31,783 bases of DNA from JADCCX01 sp031431475 (GCA_031431475.1 JANPDL010000010.1:1-31783); one strand, 5' to 3'; counted from the stretch's first letter, positions 7,861-16,366 are shown. Made by a program: numbers and translations. Notes: generated by a model not told the origin, from the letters alone.

Positions 7861-7869
7861 GCTAAAGCC
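7861..7869 (+). promoter_or_regulatory. GCTAAAGCC element upstream of mutS
   Basis: GCTAAAGCC ends 5 nt before the mutS ATG. The same 9-mer at the same distance precedes purL. It matches 7 of 8 positions of GCTANAWC, the -10 part of the Caulobacter housekeeping promoter consensus. At this spacing transcription would start at or next to the ATG. No clear -35 was found. Confidence 0.4.
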
Positions 7870-7874
7870 TCCTG

Positions 7875-10577
7875 ATGCTCGATCCAGCGCGACAGGAACA
7901 CTCCGAAGCCGACGGCAAGATCACGCCGTCCATGGCGCAATACATCGAGATCAAGGCGGCGAACCCGGATTCGCTGCTGTTCTATCGCATGGGCGATTTC
8001 TACGAGCTGTTCTTCGAGGATGCAGAACACGCCTCGCGCACGCTCGGCATTGTGCTCACCAAGCGCGGCAAGCACGGCGGGCATGATATCCCGATGTGCG
8101 GCGTGCCTGTCATCAAGGCCGATGACTATCTGCAACGGCTGATTGCGGCAGGGCATCGCGTTGCCGTGTGTGAGCAGCTGGAAGACCCGGCGGAGGCCCG
8201 CAAGCGCGGCTCCAAAGCCGTTGTGCGGCGCGATGTGGTCCGGCTCGTTACGGCCGGAACCATCACCGAGGATGCGCTGCTCGACCCCTCCCGCGCTTCC
8301 ATCCTGCTTGGCATTGGCCGCATCCGGCTGGATGACGCCCGCCATGTCTACGGTCTGGCCGAGGTGGATATTTCTACCGGGCGCTTTGTGTTGACGGAAT
8401 GCGACGGTGAAGCGCTGGCCACAGAGATCGCCCGCATCGACCCCAGAGAGATCGTGCTGCCCGATGCGATCCGTGATGATGCGGCGCTGGCCTCGCTCTG
8501 GCGCGAGGTGCGTGCGGCTGTCGCTCGTGTCGCCCGTGACGGCATCGACAGCGCCAGTGCCGCAAGGCGCGTGGCGGATTACTTCGGTGTGGCCGGACTC
8601 GACGGTTTCGGTCAGTTCTCGAAGCCGGAACTGATCGCGGCAGCCACCGTGCTGGCCTATGTCGAGCGCACACAGCTGGGCGCGCGCCCGCCGCTCACTC
8701 CACCGGTTCCGGCTGGCAGCGGCCACACGATGCAGATCGACGCGGCGACACGCGCCAATCTGGAGCTGACGCGGACGCTGGGGGGAGACCGCGCCGGATC
8801 GCTGCTGCATTGCATCGACATGACAGTGACGCCAGCGGGCGGGCGCTTGCTGGCAGAGCGGCTGGCCGGACCGCTGACGAACGTCAGCGCCATCCGCGCG
8901 CGGCTGGATGCGGTGGAAACCTTCAGCGCCGATCCGCTGTTGCGTGAACGGCTGCGGGCCGCGCTGAAAGGCGCGCCGGATATGCCGCGTTCGCTGTCCC
9001 GCCTTGCCATGGACCGGGGCGGCCCGCGCGATCTGGCTGCCATCCGCGATGGTGTTTCGGTGGCTTCAGCTCTTGCATTACTGCTGCCATCGGAGCTTCC
9101 GGCGGAGCTGGCGAAAGCCGCACAGGCGCTTCTGGCACTCGATCCTGCCATCGCCGCCACATTGTCCGCCACACTGGCGGATGATCTGCCGTTGCAGAAG
9201 CGCGACGGCGGCTTCGTCCGCTCCGGCCATGTGGCAGATCTTGAGGAGATGCGGACGCTGCGCGATGATTCCCGCCGGGTGATCGCCGGTTTGCAGATGC
9301 GCTATGCGGATGAATCCGATTCCCGCACCTTGCGCATCAAGCACAACAACTTCCTGGGCTATTTCGTCGAGGTGCCGCAGAAGGACGGCGAGCGCTTCGT
9401 GCAGCCTCCGCTCAATGCGCTCTTTATCCACCGCCAGACCATGCAGGGCGCGATGCGGTTCTCGACCGCCGAGCTTGGCTCGCTGGAGGCGAAGATTGCC
9501 AGTGCCGCCGACCGCGCCATTGCTATCGAGCTCGGCATCTTCGATGAGCTGAAAGCGCTGGTTCTGGCCCATCAATCCGCCATCCAGACAGCGGCGGAGG
9601 CGCTGGCCGTGATGGATGTGTCGGCAAGCCTGGCGGAACTGGCTGACAGGCGCGGCTGGGTGCGCCCGCAGATCGACGACAGTCTGGCCTTTGCGATCAC
9701 AGCAGGGCGGCATCCCGTGGTCGAGGAAGCCGTGCGCCGCGATGGCCACAGCTTCATCGCCAACGGGGCCGACCTCTCGCCGCCGGGGACCGAAAGTTCA
9801 GGCCGCATCCTGCTCGTCACCGGCCCCAACATGGCGGGCAAATCGACCTTCCTGCGCCAGAACGCGGTGATTGCCGTGCTGGCGCAGATGGGGGCCTATG
9901 TCCCGGCGGATACGGCGCATATTGGCGTGGTGGACCGGTTGTTCTCGCGCGTCGGTGCGGCGGATGATCTGGCGCGCGGACGGTCGACCTTCATGGTCGA
10001 AATGGTGGAGACAGCTGCCATCCTCAATCAGGCGACAGGCAAAAGCTTCGTCATTCTGGACGAGATCGGGCGCGGCACGGCCACCTTCGACGGCCTCTCC
10101 ATCGCCTGGGCGGCCATCGAGCATCTGCACGCCACAAACCGCTCGCGGGCGCTGTTCGCCACGCACTACCACGAACTGACCGCGCTGGCACAGAAGCTGC
10201 CGCGCCTCGCCAACGTGACGATGCGCGTGACGGATCACGACGGCGACGTGGTGTTCCTGCACGAGGTGACGCCGGGTGCAGCCGACCGCAGCTATGGCAT
10301 CCAGGTGGCGAAACTGGCGGGCCTGCCGATGGCGGTGGTGGAGCGGGCCAAATCCATTCTCGCCGAGCTGGAGAAGGGCGAACGACAGGCGCCGGTGGAC
10401 CGGTTGCTTGGGGAACTGCCGCTGTTCGCCGCGCTGCCCGTGGCGCGACAGGAGGCGTATTCTGCGAAGACATCGAAGACGGACGCACTGCGCGAGGCGC
10501 TGGCAGAGGTTCAGCCGGACGAGATGACGCCGAGGGAGGCACTGGCGGCGCTGTACCGGCTGAAGGGGCTGGGGTGA
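7875..10577 (+). CDS. mutS: DNA mismatch repair ATPase MutS
   Basis: 900-residue MutS, which recognises base mismatches and small loops after replication and recruits MutL. The mismatch-wedging Phe-x-Glu motif is at residues 42-44 (GDFYELF). The connector, lever and clamp regions follow. The C-terminal ATPase has Walker A GPNMAGKST (650-658), LDEIGRGT (about 726-733, Walker B) and FATHYHELT. I chose ATG 7875 because the first 20 residues align with the usual short leader (the TPSMAQY block). No Shine-Dalgarno sequence precedes it, but GCTAAAGCC does. The gene is complete, so the cell is not a mutator from a visible mutS lesion. It is not functionally linked to aapP upstream. Confidence 0.97.
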   Translation: MLDPARQEHSEADGKITPSMAQYIEIKAANPDSLLFYRMGDFYELFFEDAEHASRTLGIVLTKRGKHGGHDIPMCGVPVIKADDYLQRLIAAGHRVAVCEQLEDPAEARKRGSKAVVRRDVVRLVTAGTITEDALLDPSRASILLGIGRIRLDDARHVYGLAEVDISTGRFVLTECDGEALATEIARIDPREIVLPDAIRDDAALASLWREVRAAVARVARDGIDSASAARRVADYFGVAGLDGFGQFSKPELIAAATVLAYVERTQLGARPPLTPPVPAGSGHTMQIDAATRANLELTRTLGGDRAGSLLHCIDMTVTPAGGRLLAERLAGPLTNVSAIRARLDAVETFSADPLLRERLRAALKGAPDMPRSLSRLAMDRGGPRDLAAIRDGVSVASALALLLPSELPAELAKAAQALLALDPAIAATLSATLADDLPLQKRDGGFVRSGHVADLEEMRTLRDDSRRVIAGLQMRYADESDSRTLRIKHNNFLGYFVEVPQKDGERFVQPPLNALFIHRQTMQGAMRFSTAELGSLEAKIASAADRAIAIELGIFDELKALVLAHQSAIQTAAEALAVMDVSASLAELADRRGWVRPQIDDSLAFAITAGRHPVVEEAVRRDGHSFIANGADLSPPGTESSGRILLVTGPNMAGKSTFLRQNAVIAVLAQMGAYVPADTAHIGVVDRLFSRVGAADDLARGRSTFMVEMVETAAILNQATGKSFVILDEIGRGTATFDGLSIAWAAIEHLHATNRSRALFATHYHELTALAQKLPRLANVTMRVTDHDGDVVFLHEVTPGAADRSYGIQVAKLAGLPMAVVERAKSILAELEKGERQAPVDRLLGELPLFAALPVARQEAYSAKTSKTDALREALAEVQPDEMTPREALAALYRLKGLG

Positions 10578-10642
10578 GGTTGAGTTGCGCAAGCCAGGCA
10601 GGAGGCGTATAGGTCATTCAGATAGTCATCTGGAGATTTCCT

Positions 10643-10900
10643 GTGAAGACATGGCAGGTGCATGATGCCAAGGCGCGGTTCAGCGAATTGTTGAACGCGG
10701 CACAATCCGAAGGTCCTCAGATGGTCCTGCGCAGAGGTGAGGAGACCGCTGTTGTTGTCTCCAGGCAGGAATGGCAGCGTATGAAGGCGAAAGCTCCGAT
10801 CACAATCAGGGAATGGCTCATGAGCGACAAAGCCCGTGGCGATCTCATCCTTCCTGACAGAAAGGCCTATCGCCGTCGCCCGCCGGTCGCGTTCGAGTGA
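10643..10900 (+). CDS. Phd/YefM-family antitoxin
   Basis: 85-residue small protein resembling Phd/YefM antitoxins. The N-terminal VHDAKARFSELLNAAQSEGPQMVLRRGEETAVVVS part is the DNA-binding and dimerisation fold, which usually represses its own promoter. The C-terminal half (WLMSDKARGDLILPDRKAY) is the probable toxin-binding tail. The GTG start at 10643 is preceded by TGGAGA about 8 nt upstream. The stop TGA overlaps the toxin GTG (GTGA at 10897-10900), the usual translational coupling of a toxin-antitoxin pair. Pairing a Phd-type antitoxin with a PIN toxin is well known. Confidence 0.87.
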   Translation: MKTWQVHDAKARFSELLNAAQSEGPQMVLRRGEETAVVVSRQEWQRMKAKAPITIREWLMSDKARGDLILPDRKAYRRRPPVAFE

Positions 10901-11310
10901 CTGGTTTCCTGCTCGATACAAATGTCGTTTCGGAATTCCGGCGGCAGCGACCCCACGGCGCAGTCGTTGCATGGCTTGGAAGCATCCGTGACGTCGATCT
11001 GAACATCTCGGTCGCGACTGTACATGAATTGCAGGCCGGTATCGAACTCACGCGATCATCGAACGCGGCGCGCGCTGATGAACTTGAGGACTGGCTCGAC
11101 GATGTGCTGGGGGCCTACAACGTCATCCCGGCGGACGCGGAGGTGTTTCGAAAGGTCGCCCGCATCATGCACCGAAAGCCGGAGCATCTGTTCATGGATG
11201 CGGTGATCGCCGCCACGGCGATGACACACGGTCTTGTCGTCGCGACTAGGAACGTGAAGGATTTTGAGGTGTTTGGAGCGCCGGTGATGAACCCGTTTGA
11301 GTTTCGGTGA
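10897..11310 (+). CDS. PIN-domain (VapC-family) toxin ribonuclease
   Basis: 137-residue PIN-domain protein, probably an endoribonuclease toxin of the VapC/FitB type that is inhibited by the antitoxin encoded just upstream. The acidic metal-binding residues are all visible: Asp7 in FLLDTNVVSE, Glu44 in TVHELQAGIE, Asp101 in FMDAVIAATA, and the terminal TRNVKDF (Asn119/Asp122). Nothing suggests inactivation. The GTG start overlaps the antitoxin stop by 4 nt. The stop codon is in turn overlapped by a possible GTG start of the HigA-like gene, so all three genes could be cotranslated. The RNA target cannot be predicted. Confidence 0.9.
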   Translation: MTGFLLDTNVVSEFRRQRPHGAVVAWLGSIRDVDLNISVATVHELQAGIELTRSSNAARADELEDWLDDVLGAYNVIPADAEVFRKVARIMHRKPEHLFMDAVIAATAMTHGLVVATRNVKDFEVFGAPVMNPFEFR

Positions 11311-11318
11311 AGCACGCG

Positions 11319-11609
11319 ATGCCCACAAAGACCCCTCCGCATCCCGGGCGCGGTCTGCGCGATGACCTTGAGGCGCTTGGCCTGTCGGTGGCTGACGCCG
11401 CACGCGGGCTGGGTGTCACGCGCCAGCAGCTCTACAAGGTGATCAACGGCCAGAGCGCCATCAGCTCGGAGATGGCCATCCGACTTGAGAAGGGTATCGG
11501 CACGAGCGCCGAGACGTGGCTGCGCATGCAGGCAGCGTATGATCTGGCAGCGGCGCGGCGGAACGAGGTGGCGACGGGGGTTGTGCGGTTGGAGAAGAGG
11601 GCGGCGTGA
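11319..11609 (+). CDS. HigA-family XRE antitoxin-like regulator, orphan
   Basis: 96-residue helix-turn-helix protein of the HigA/VapI type. HPGRGLRDDLEALGLSVADAARGLGVTRQQLYKVINGQSAIS is the XRE DNA-binding domain, and AIRLEKGIGTSAETWLRMQAAYDLAAAR is the characteristic HigA continuation. I chose ATG 11319 because MPTKTPPHPGR fits the family N-terminus; GTG 11307 overlaps the PIN toxin stop by 4 nt and is an alternative. HigA genes normally follow a higB toxin, and no HigB-like frame is present. It either lost its toxin or now works with the Phd/PIN pair as an extra regulator, which is inference. Confidence 0.85.
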   Translation: MPTKTPPHPGRGLRDDLEALGLSVADAARGLGVTRQQLYKVINGQSAISSEMAIRLEKGIGTSAETWLRMQAAYDLAAARRNEVATGVVRLEKRAA

Positions 11610-11630
11610 CCACGAAGGGGTTCTGACTGA

Positions 11631-12416
11631 TCAGTCCTGAACATTCCATTTCTGCCGATTTTTTTCGTTACCCTTCTGATCCCATTTGCTTTCAACCGCA
11701 CCAAAGAATTTATGCCAAGGCTCTGGCGACTCTTGTCCAAATGACCACCCCATATGGTAGGCGAAACGAGACGAGCGGTTTCCAACAAACCCGCGGGCCA
11801 GAATACACTCTTCTGTCCCTTTCATGCCTCTCACCAACGCCGATTTGAGCGGAATACGAGGACCGGAGAGGCTGATTGCAATGGCATAATATAAGCCATC
11901 TTTCGTTTCTTCGATTCCGAACGTCTCTCGAACAATCGGATAGAAAATACAATCCGGCGTCACCATCTCCTTGTCGCCTTTCAGGACAACGACGGGCCAC
12001 TCGGGTTTGTACTCTTCAATTATCCCAGACGCGCCAAAGATGGCCATTCCACCCAGGACGACCGCAGCGAAAGCGAATGATATGACATCGTCATTGTTGC
12101 GAGAGCTGGGTTGGGCTGACTTATGCAAGGCCGGTTGGACAGTTACCGGTAATTGTATCCGTCGCCTGCGATAAACCAAAAATGCAAAAGCCGCCCACAT
12201 CGAATTTACAACGAAACCAATCGCGAGGGGGATTGGCTTGAACCAATAAGATGACCTTATGACTGATATCAGCATTTCCCCAAACAACGAGGTGAATAGC
12301 CCCACCGCAAGAACATGGAGCCAGCGACGCGACTTGATGCCGCCCAAAAGCGCTATCGCAATAATGGGTAGATCAACTGCTTTCACGATGACAAGTGCTA
12401 GTAACGATGAAAACAT
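11631..12416 (-). CDS. Hypothetical membrane protein
   Basis: 261-residue protein I do not recognise. Three hydrophobic segments are visible near the N-terminus (about residues 3-24, 31-53 and 62-81), then a basic cytoplasmic-looking stretch (YRRRRIQ), a fourth hydrophobic segment (about 110-131, ISFAFAAVVLGGMAIFGASG), and a polar C-terminal half (about 132-261) with aromatic and charged residues. It is AT-richer than its neighbours and lies convergent to the HigA-like gene, in the accessory patch between mutS and purL, so it may have been acquired. Start ATG is at 12416. No domain-specific motif was found. Confidence 0.7.
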   Translation of the reverse strand: MFSSLLALVIVKAVDLPIIAIALLGGIKSRRWLHVLAVGLFTSLFGEMLISVIRSSYWFKPIPLAIGFVVNSMWAAFAFLVYRRRRIQLPVTVQPALHKSAQPSSRNNDDVISFAFAAVVLGGMAIFGASGIIEEYKPEWPVVVLKGDKEMVTPDCIFYPIVRETFGIEETKDGLYYAIAISLSGPRIPLKSALVRGMKGTEECILARGFVGNRSSRFAYHMGWSFGQESPEPWHKFFGAVESKWDQKGNEKNRQKWNVQD

Positions 12417-12635
12417 ACTCTAACCCCCGACCAAGCATGCATCTTGTCGGCACTCCCAGTCGGTTTGCAAGAGCGCCAATGTCACGAACGGTGTTCGATA
12501 TCCTAATTTACGGACATACTGATATGAGGAGGACGGATTGTCTGATGGAGTCTCGAAGACGGCGGGTTCAAGCGCACACCTACACCCCAATGTGAACATC
12601 TGCATTTTCGCCCCTCCCCTCCCGGCACACCCTCT

Positions 12636-12644
12636 GCTAAAGCC
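12636..12644 (+). promoter_or_regulatory. GCTAAAGCC element upstream of purL
   Basis: Identical 9-mer to the one before mutS, and again exactly 5 nt upstream of the ATG. The intervening bases are all C, so no ribosome-binding site is possible there. This fits a GCTANAWC-type -10 driving a leaderless or nearly leaderless transcript. A -35 is not evident in the C-rich upstream sequence. Confidence 0.4.
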
Positions 12645-12649
12645 CCCCC

Positions 12650-14863
12650 ATGTCAGCCGCATCACCACTCCCCGAACCCGCCATCACCCCCGCCCTCGTC
12701 GCGTCCCACGGCCTCAAACCGGACGAGTACGCCCGCTTCCTCGCGCTCGTGGGGCGCACGCCGACCTTCACCGAACTCGGCATCGTGTCCGCCATGTGGA
12801 ACGAGCATTGCTCCTACAAATCCTCGAAAATCCACCTCAAGACCCTGCCCACCAAAGGCCCGCGCGTGGTCTATGGCCCGGGCGAGAACGCGGGCGTGGT
12901 CGATATCGGTGATGGCGATGTCGTGGTGTTCAAGATGGAGAGCCACAACCACCCGTCCTATATCGAGCCCTATCAGGGTGCGACGACGGGTGTGGGCGGC
13001 ATTCTGCGCGATGTCTTCACCATGGGCGCGCGGCCCATCGCGGCGCTGAATTTCCTGCGCTTTGGTGCACCGGAGCATCCTCGGACGAAGCAACTGGTCT
13101 CTGGTGTCGTGGCGGGCATTGGCGGCTATGGCAACAGCTTCGGCGTGCCCACCGTAGGCGGCTCGGTCGGGTTCCATGCGCGCTACAACGGCAATTGCCT
13201 CGTGAACGCCATGGCGGTGGGATTGGCAAAACGCGACGGCATCTTCACCTCGCAGGCGACCGGCGTGGGCTTGCCCATCGTCTACCTCGGCTCCAAGACC
13301 GGACGCGACGGAATCCACGGCGCGACGATGGCATCGGCCGAGTTCGACGATGCATCGGAGGAAAAGCGCCCCACCGTGCAGGTCGGCGATCCGTTCGCGG
13401 AGAAGCTGCTGCTGGAGGCCTGCCTCGAAATCATGGCGAAGGGCTGCGTCGTCGCCATCCAGGACATGGGCGCGGCAGGCCTCACCTGCTCCGCCGTCGA
13501 AATGGGCGCCAAGGGTGATCTGGGCGTCGAAATGGACCTCGACATGCTGCCCTGCCGCGAGGAGGGCATGAGCGCTTACGAGATGATGCTGTCGGAAAGC
13601 CAGGAGCGCATGCTCATGGTGCTGAAGCCGGAGAAGGAGGCGGAGGCCCGCGCCATCTTCACGAAGTGGGGGCTGGATTTCGCCGTCGTCGGCCATACCA
13701 CGGATACCCTGCGCTTTGTCATCAAGCATGGCGGTGAGACGAAGGCCGACCTGCCCATCAAGGATCTGGGCGATCAGGCTCCGGAATACGACAGGCCATG
13801 GGTGGAGCCGAAGAAGCGGCCGGTGCTGAACGTCGCGGATATTGCCCCTGTGATGGACAACCGCGCCGCCCTGCTGAAGCTCATCGGCAGCCCTGACTTT
13901 TGCTCCAAACGCTGGGTCTGGGAGCAGTATGATTCGATCATCGGCGGCAACACCTTGCAGCGCCCGGGCGGCGACGCGGCTGTCGTGCGCATCCACGATG
14001 GTCCCAAGGGGCTGGCGCTGACTGTCGATTGCACGCCGCGCTATATCGAGGCCGATCCGTTCGAAGGCGGCAAGCAGGCTGTGGCCGAGACATGGCGCAA
14101 CATCACGGCATCGGGCGGGCTGCCCATCGCCATCACGGACAATCTCAATTTCGGCAACCCTGAAAGACCCGAGATCATGGGCCAGCTGGTGTTCGCCATC
14201 CGTGGCATTGGCGAGGCGTGCCGCGTGCTGGACTATCCGGTCGTTTCGGGGAACGTCTCGCTCTACAACGAGACCAACGGGCAGGCGATCCTGCCGACGC
14301 CGTCTATTGGCGGTGTGGGATTGCTGGCGGATGTCAGCAAGCATATGACTGTTGGCTTCAAGGCCGAGGGCGAGCATGTGCTGCTGGTCGGCACGACAGC
14401 GGGATGGCTGGGTGCCTCGGCGTATCTTGAGACGCTCGCGGGCCGTGAAGAAGGCGCACCGCCGCCGGTCGATCTTCTTGATGAAAAGCGCAACGGCGAT
14501 TTCGTGCGTGGGCTCATTCTCGCGGGGCGCGTCACAGCCGTGCATGATTGCTCTGATGGCGGCCTTGCTGTCACGCTTGCGGAAATGGCGATGGCGGGTG
14601 GCGTGGGCTGCATTGTGCAGGAATCGGATCAGGCGCTGCCGGCACATGCCTTCCTCTACGGCGAGGATCAGGCGCGTTATGTGATCACGGCCAGCGAAGC
14701 GGAAGCGGCACGGATCATGGCGGAAGCCACACAGGCAGGCGTGCCGGTGATGGCCCTCGGCATTACTGCAGGCCAATCGTTGACGCTGCCCGGCGAGACG
14801 CCCATATCTCTGGATGAGCTGCGCACCGCCCATGAGGGCTGGTTGCCGAAGTTCATGGCTTAA
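12650..14863 (+). CDS. purL: Phosphoribosylformylglycinamidine synthase subunit PurL
   Basis: 737-residue large subunit of the multi-subunit FGAM synthase (PurSQL type), which converts FGAR to FGAM in de novo purine synthesis using ATP and ammonia supplied by PurQ. The length fits the small PurL class. Visible motifs are GIVSAMWNEHCSYKSSK (44-60, catalytic His53), MESHNHPSYIEPYQGATTGVGG (from residue 97), the GPGENAG loop, IQDMGAAGLTCS, and in the second half GNVSLYNET and DCSDGGLAVTLAEMA. purS and purQ are not in this window. No Shine-Dalgarno sequence precedes the ATG. bolA follows after 14 bp and is probably cotranscribed. Confidence 0.96.
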   Translation: MSAASPLPEPAITPALVASHGLKPDEYARFLALVGRTPTFTELGIVSAMWNEHCSYKSSKIHLKTLPTKGPRVVYGPGENAGVVDIGDGDVVVFKMESHNHPSYIEPYQGATTGVGGILRDVFTMGARPIAALNFLRFGAPEHPRTKQLVSGVVAGIGGYGNSFGVPTVGGSVGFHARYNGNCLVNAMAVGLAKRDGIFTSQATGVGLPIVYLGSKTGRDGIHGATMASAEFDDASEEKRPTVQVGDPFAEKLLLEACLEIMAKGCVVAIQDMGAAGLTCSAVEMGAKGDLGVEMDLDMLPCREEGMSAYEMMLSESQERMLMVLKPEKEAEARAIFTKWGLDFAVVGHTTDTLRFVIKHGGETKADLPIKDLGDQAPEYDRPWVEPKKRPVLNVADIAPVMDNRAALLKLIGSPDFCSKRWVWEQYDSIIGGNTLQRPGGDAAVVRIHDGPKGLALTVDCTPRYIEADPFEGGKQAVAETWRNITASGGLPIAITDNLNFGNPERPEIMGQLVFAIRGIGEACRVLDYPVVSGNVSLYNETNGQAILPTPSIGGVGLLADVSKHMTVGFKAEGEHVLLVGTTAGWLGASAYLETLAGREEGAPPPVDLLDEKRNGDFVRGLILAGRVTAVHDCSDGGLAVTLAEMAMAGGVGCIVQESDQALPAHAFLYGEDQARYVITASEAEAARIMAEATQAGVPVMALGITAGQSLTLPGETPISLDELRTAHEGWLPKFMA

Positions 14864-14877
14864 GGACCACAATCACC

Positions 14878-15114
14878 ATGCCCATGGCCGCCGCCGATAT
14901 CGAGCGCATGATCAAGGATGGCATCCCCGATGCTGTCGTCGAGATCAAGGATCTGGCGGGTGATGGCGACCATTACGCCGCCACAGTAATTTCTGCGGCC
15001 TTCAAGGGCATGCCGAAGGTGCGCCAGCATCAGATGGTCTATGCCGCGCTGAAGGGCAACATGGGCGGCGTGCTGCATGCGCTGGCTTTGACGACCGGTG
15101 CACCTTCGGAGTAA
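14878..15114 (+). CDS. bolA: BolA family protein
   Basis: 78-residue BolA-like protein. BolA proteins pair with monothiol glutaredoxins to bind or transfer [2Fe-2S] clusters and influence iron regulation. The fold signature is present: DGDHYAATVISAAFKGMPKVRQHQMVYAALKG, with His32, the conserved RxxxHxxVY-type His51, and the GVLHALALTT tail with His67. Start ATG 14878 is 14 bp after purL. In many alphaproteobacteria purL-bolA is followed by a monothiol glutaredoxin gene (grxD). Here the next gene is an unrelated coiled-coil protein. Confidence 0.92.
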   Translation: MPMAAADIERMIKDGIPDAVVEIKDLAGDGDHYAATVISAAFKGMPKVRQHQMVYAALKGNMGGVLHALALTTGAPSE

Positions 15115-15122
15115 GATGCGGC

Positions 15123-15434
15123 ATGAGCGATCATGATTTCATGACTGACGAGAATGTCGTCAACGTCACGGCCCGGCATCTTCGTGAGTTGCGGCGGGGG
15201 CAGGACCTGATGCTTGATCTGGTCAAACGCCAGAACGAACTGATGGCCCGCTTTGAGCGCAGCATCAGTGAGCTCAAGAGCGATGTTGTTTTGCTGGAAA
15301 ACCGGTCCATCACTGCGGCTGAGAATGATGAATTTTTCCGTCGCAAGCTGGGTGAGTTGAGCGAGGACTCTTCCAGACTTGAGACAAAGATTGATTCCCT
15401 GATGTCTGGCGCTGAAACGCACCCGCAATCATAG
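15123..15434 (+). CDS. Hypothetical small coiled-coil protein
   Basis: 103-residue protein of unknown function. After a short polar N-terminus, residues about 15-95 are strongly helical and charged with heptad-like spacing (LRELRRGQDLMLDLVKRQNEL, then ISELKSDVVLLENRS, then SRLETKIDSLMSG), which predicts a coiled coil. No signal peptide or membrane segment is present. It starts 8 bp after bolA and its stop abuts the convergent xerC stop without a gap. The position and strand suggest cotranscription with purL-bolA. Similar short coiled-coil proteins are common near chromosomal genes in this order, but I cannot assign a family. Confidence 0.7.
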   Translation: MSDHDFMTDENVVNVTARHLRELRRGQDLMLDLVKRQNELMARFERSISELKSDVVLLENRSITAAENDEFFRRKLGELSEDSSRLETKIDSLMSGAETHPQS

Positions 15435-16361
15435 TCACGCCCGAGGATGCGCCGCCCGATAGCTCGCCATCAGCCGGTTCATGTCCACAGCTGTATAAAT
15501 CTGCGTGCTCGACAGCGACGCATGGCCCAGCAATTCTTGAATAGTCCGTAAATCTCCGCCCCGCGCCAGCAGATGCGTGGCGAAGGAATGGCGGAGCGCG
15601 TGCGGCGTGGCGCTCTCCGGCAGGCCCAGAGCGCCACGCAGCGAAGCCATCGCGAGCTGGATGATGCGCGGACTGAGCGGCCCGCCCTTTGCGCCTACGA
15701 ATAGCGGACCCTCCGGCGGCATAAGATAGGGGCAGATGGCTATGTAATCCCCGATCAGCTTCGAGACCTGCGGCAGAACCGGCACGCCGCGCGTCTTGTT
15801 GCCCTTGCCGGTGACAGTGAGGCTATCGCGCCCATCTGGCGCATCCCTGCGGCGAAGCGAGAGCGCCTCGGCGATGCGCAACCCTGATCCATAGAGCAGC
15901 GACAGCACGGCGGCATCGCGTGCCAGCACCCATTGCGGACGGTCCTCTCCCGCGCGTAGATCGGCATCGGACAGCGCGCGCGCAGCCAGGGGCGGCAGCG
16001 GCTTGGGCAGACCTCTGGAGATGCGCGGGCTGCGCACGGCGGAAAACGGCGAGGCGATGGCCTGCCCCTCCCGTTCGAGATAGCGAAACAGCGAACGTAG
16101 CGCCGCAAGCTGGCGCATGAGCGTGCGGCTCTCGATGCCATCGCGGCGGCGTTCCGCCATGAAGGCGCGGATATCGGCGGGTTTCAGTGTTTTCAGGTCT
16201 GCAAGCTTGGGCGCACCGCCAAAATATCCGGCCAGGAACGTGAAAAACTGGCGCGTATCGCGGCTATAGGCTTCCAGTGTGCCTGCCGCCAGGCGCCGCT
16301 CGTTGGCGAGATGACCGAGCCATTGGCTGGTTGCGGTGATGATGTCTTGTGAGATGAGCAT
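15435..16361 (-). CDS. xerC: Tyrosine recombinase XerC
   Basis: 308-residue site-specific recombinase that, with XerD, resolves chromosome dimers at dif. The N-terminal SAM-like core-binding domain covers about 10-110. The catalytic domain has the full active-site set: Arg162 (GSGLRIAEAL), Lys186 (GKGNK), His254 and Arg257 (HALRHSF), His280 (LLGHAS) and nucleophile Tyr289 (TQIYTAVD). Location next to priA and the complete domain pattern favour the housekeeping XerC over a phage or integron integrase. ATG 16361 has no Shine-Dalgarno sequence, but GCTAGACTG is located 5 nt before it. It is divergent from priA across a spacer with a large inverted repeat. Confidence 0.94.
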   Translation of the reverse strand: MLISQDIITATSQWLGHLANERRLAAGTLEAYSRDTRQFFTFLAGYFGGAPKLADLKTLKPADIRAFMAERRRDGIESRTLMRQLAALRSLFRYLEREGQAIASPFSAVRSPRISRGLPKPLPPLAARALSDADLRAGEDRPQWVLARDAAVLSLLYGSGLRIAEALSLRRRDAPDGRDSLTVTGKGNKTRGVPVLPQVSKLIGDYIAICPYLMPPEGPLFVGAKGGPLSPRIIQLAMASLRGALGLPESATPHALRHSFATHLLARGGDLRTIQELLGHASLSSTQIYTAVDMNRLMASYRAAHPRA

Positions 16362-16366
16362 AGATG

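Noticed and set aside
6435..8810. A 791-codon open frame on the minus strand across aapM, aapP and mutS
   Set aside because: It is antisense to three well-identified genes and has the Arg/His/Gln-rich composition of a shadow frame.
12662..14872. A 736-codon open frame on the minus strand covering almost all of purL
   Set aside because: It mirrors purL codon by codon, is rich in His, Arg and Asp, and shows no family motif. Such antisense frames arise from the codon bias of GC-rich genes, and purL itself is unmistakable.
15435..16361. Reading the tyrosine recombinase as an integrase of a mobile island
   Set aside because: No attachment site, tRNA or phage genes are nearby, and the length, full catalytic set and position beside priA fit housekeeping XerC.
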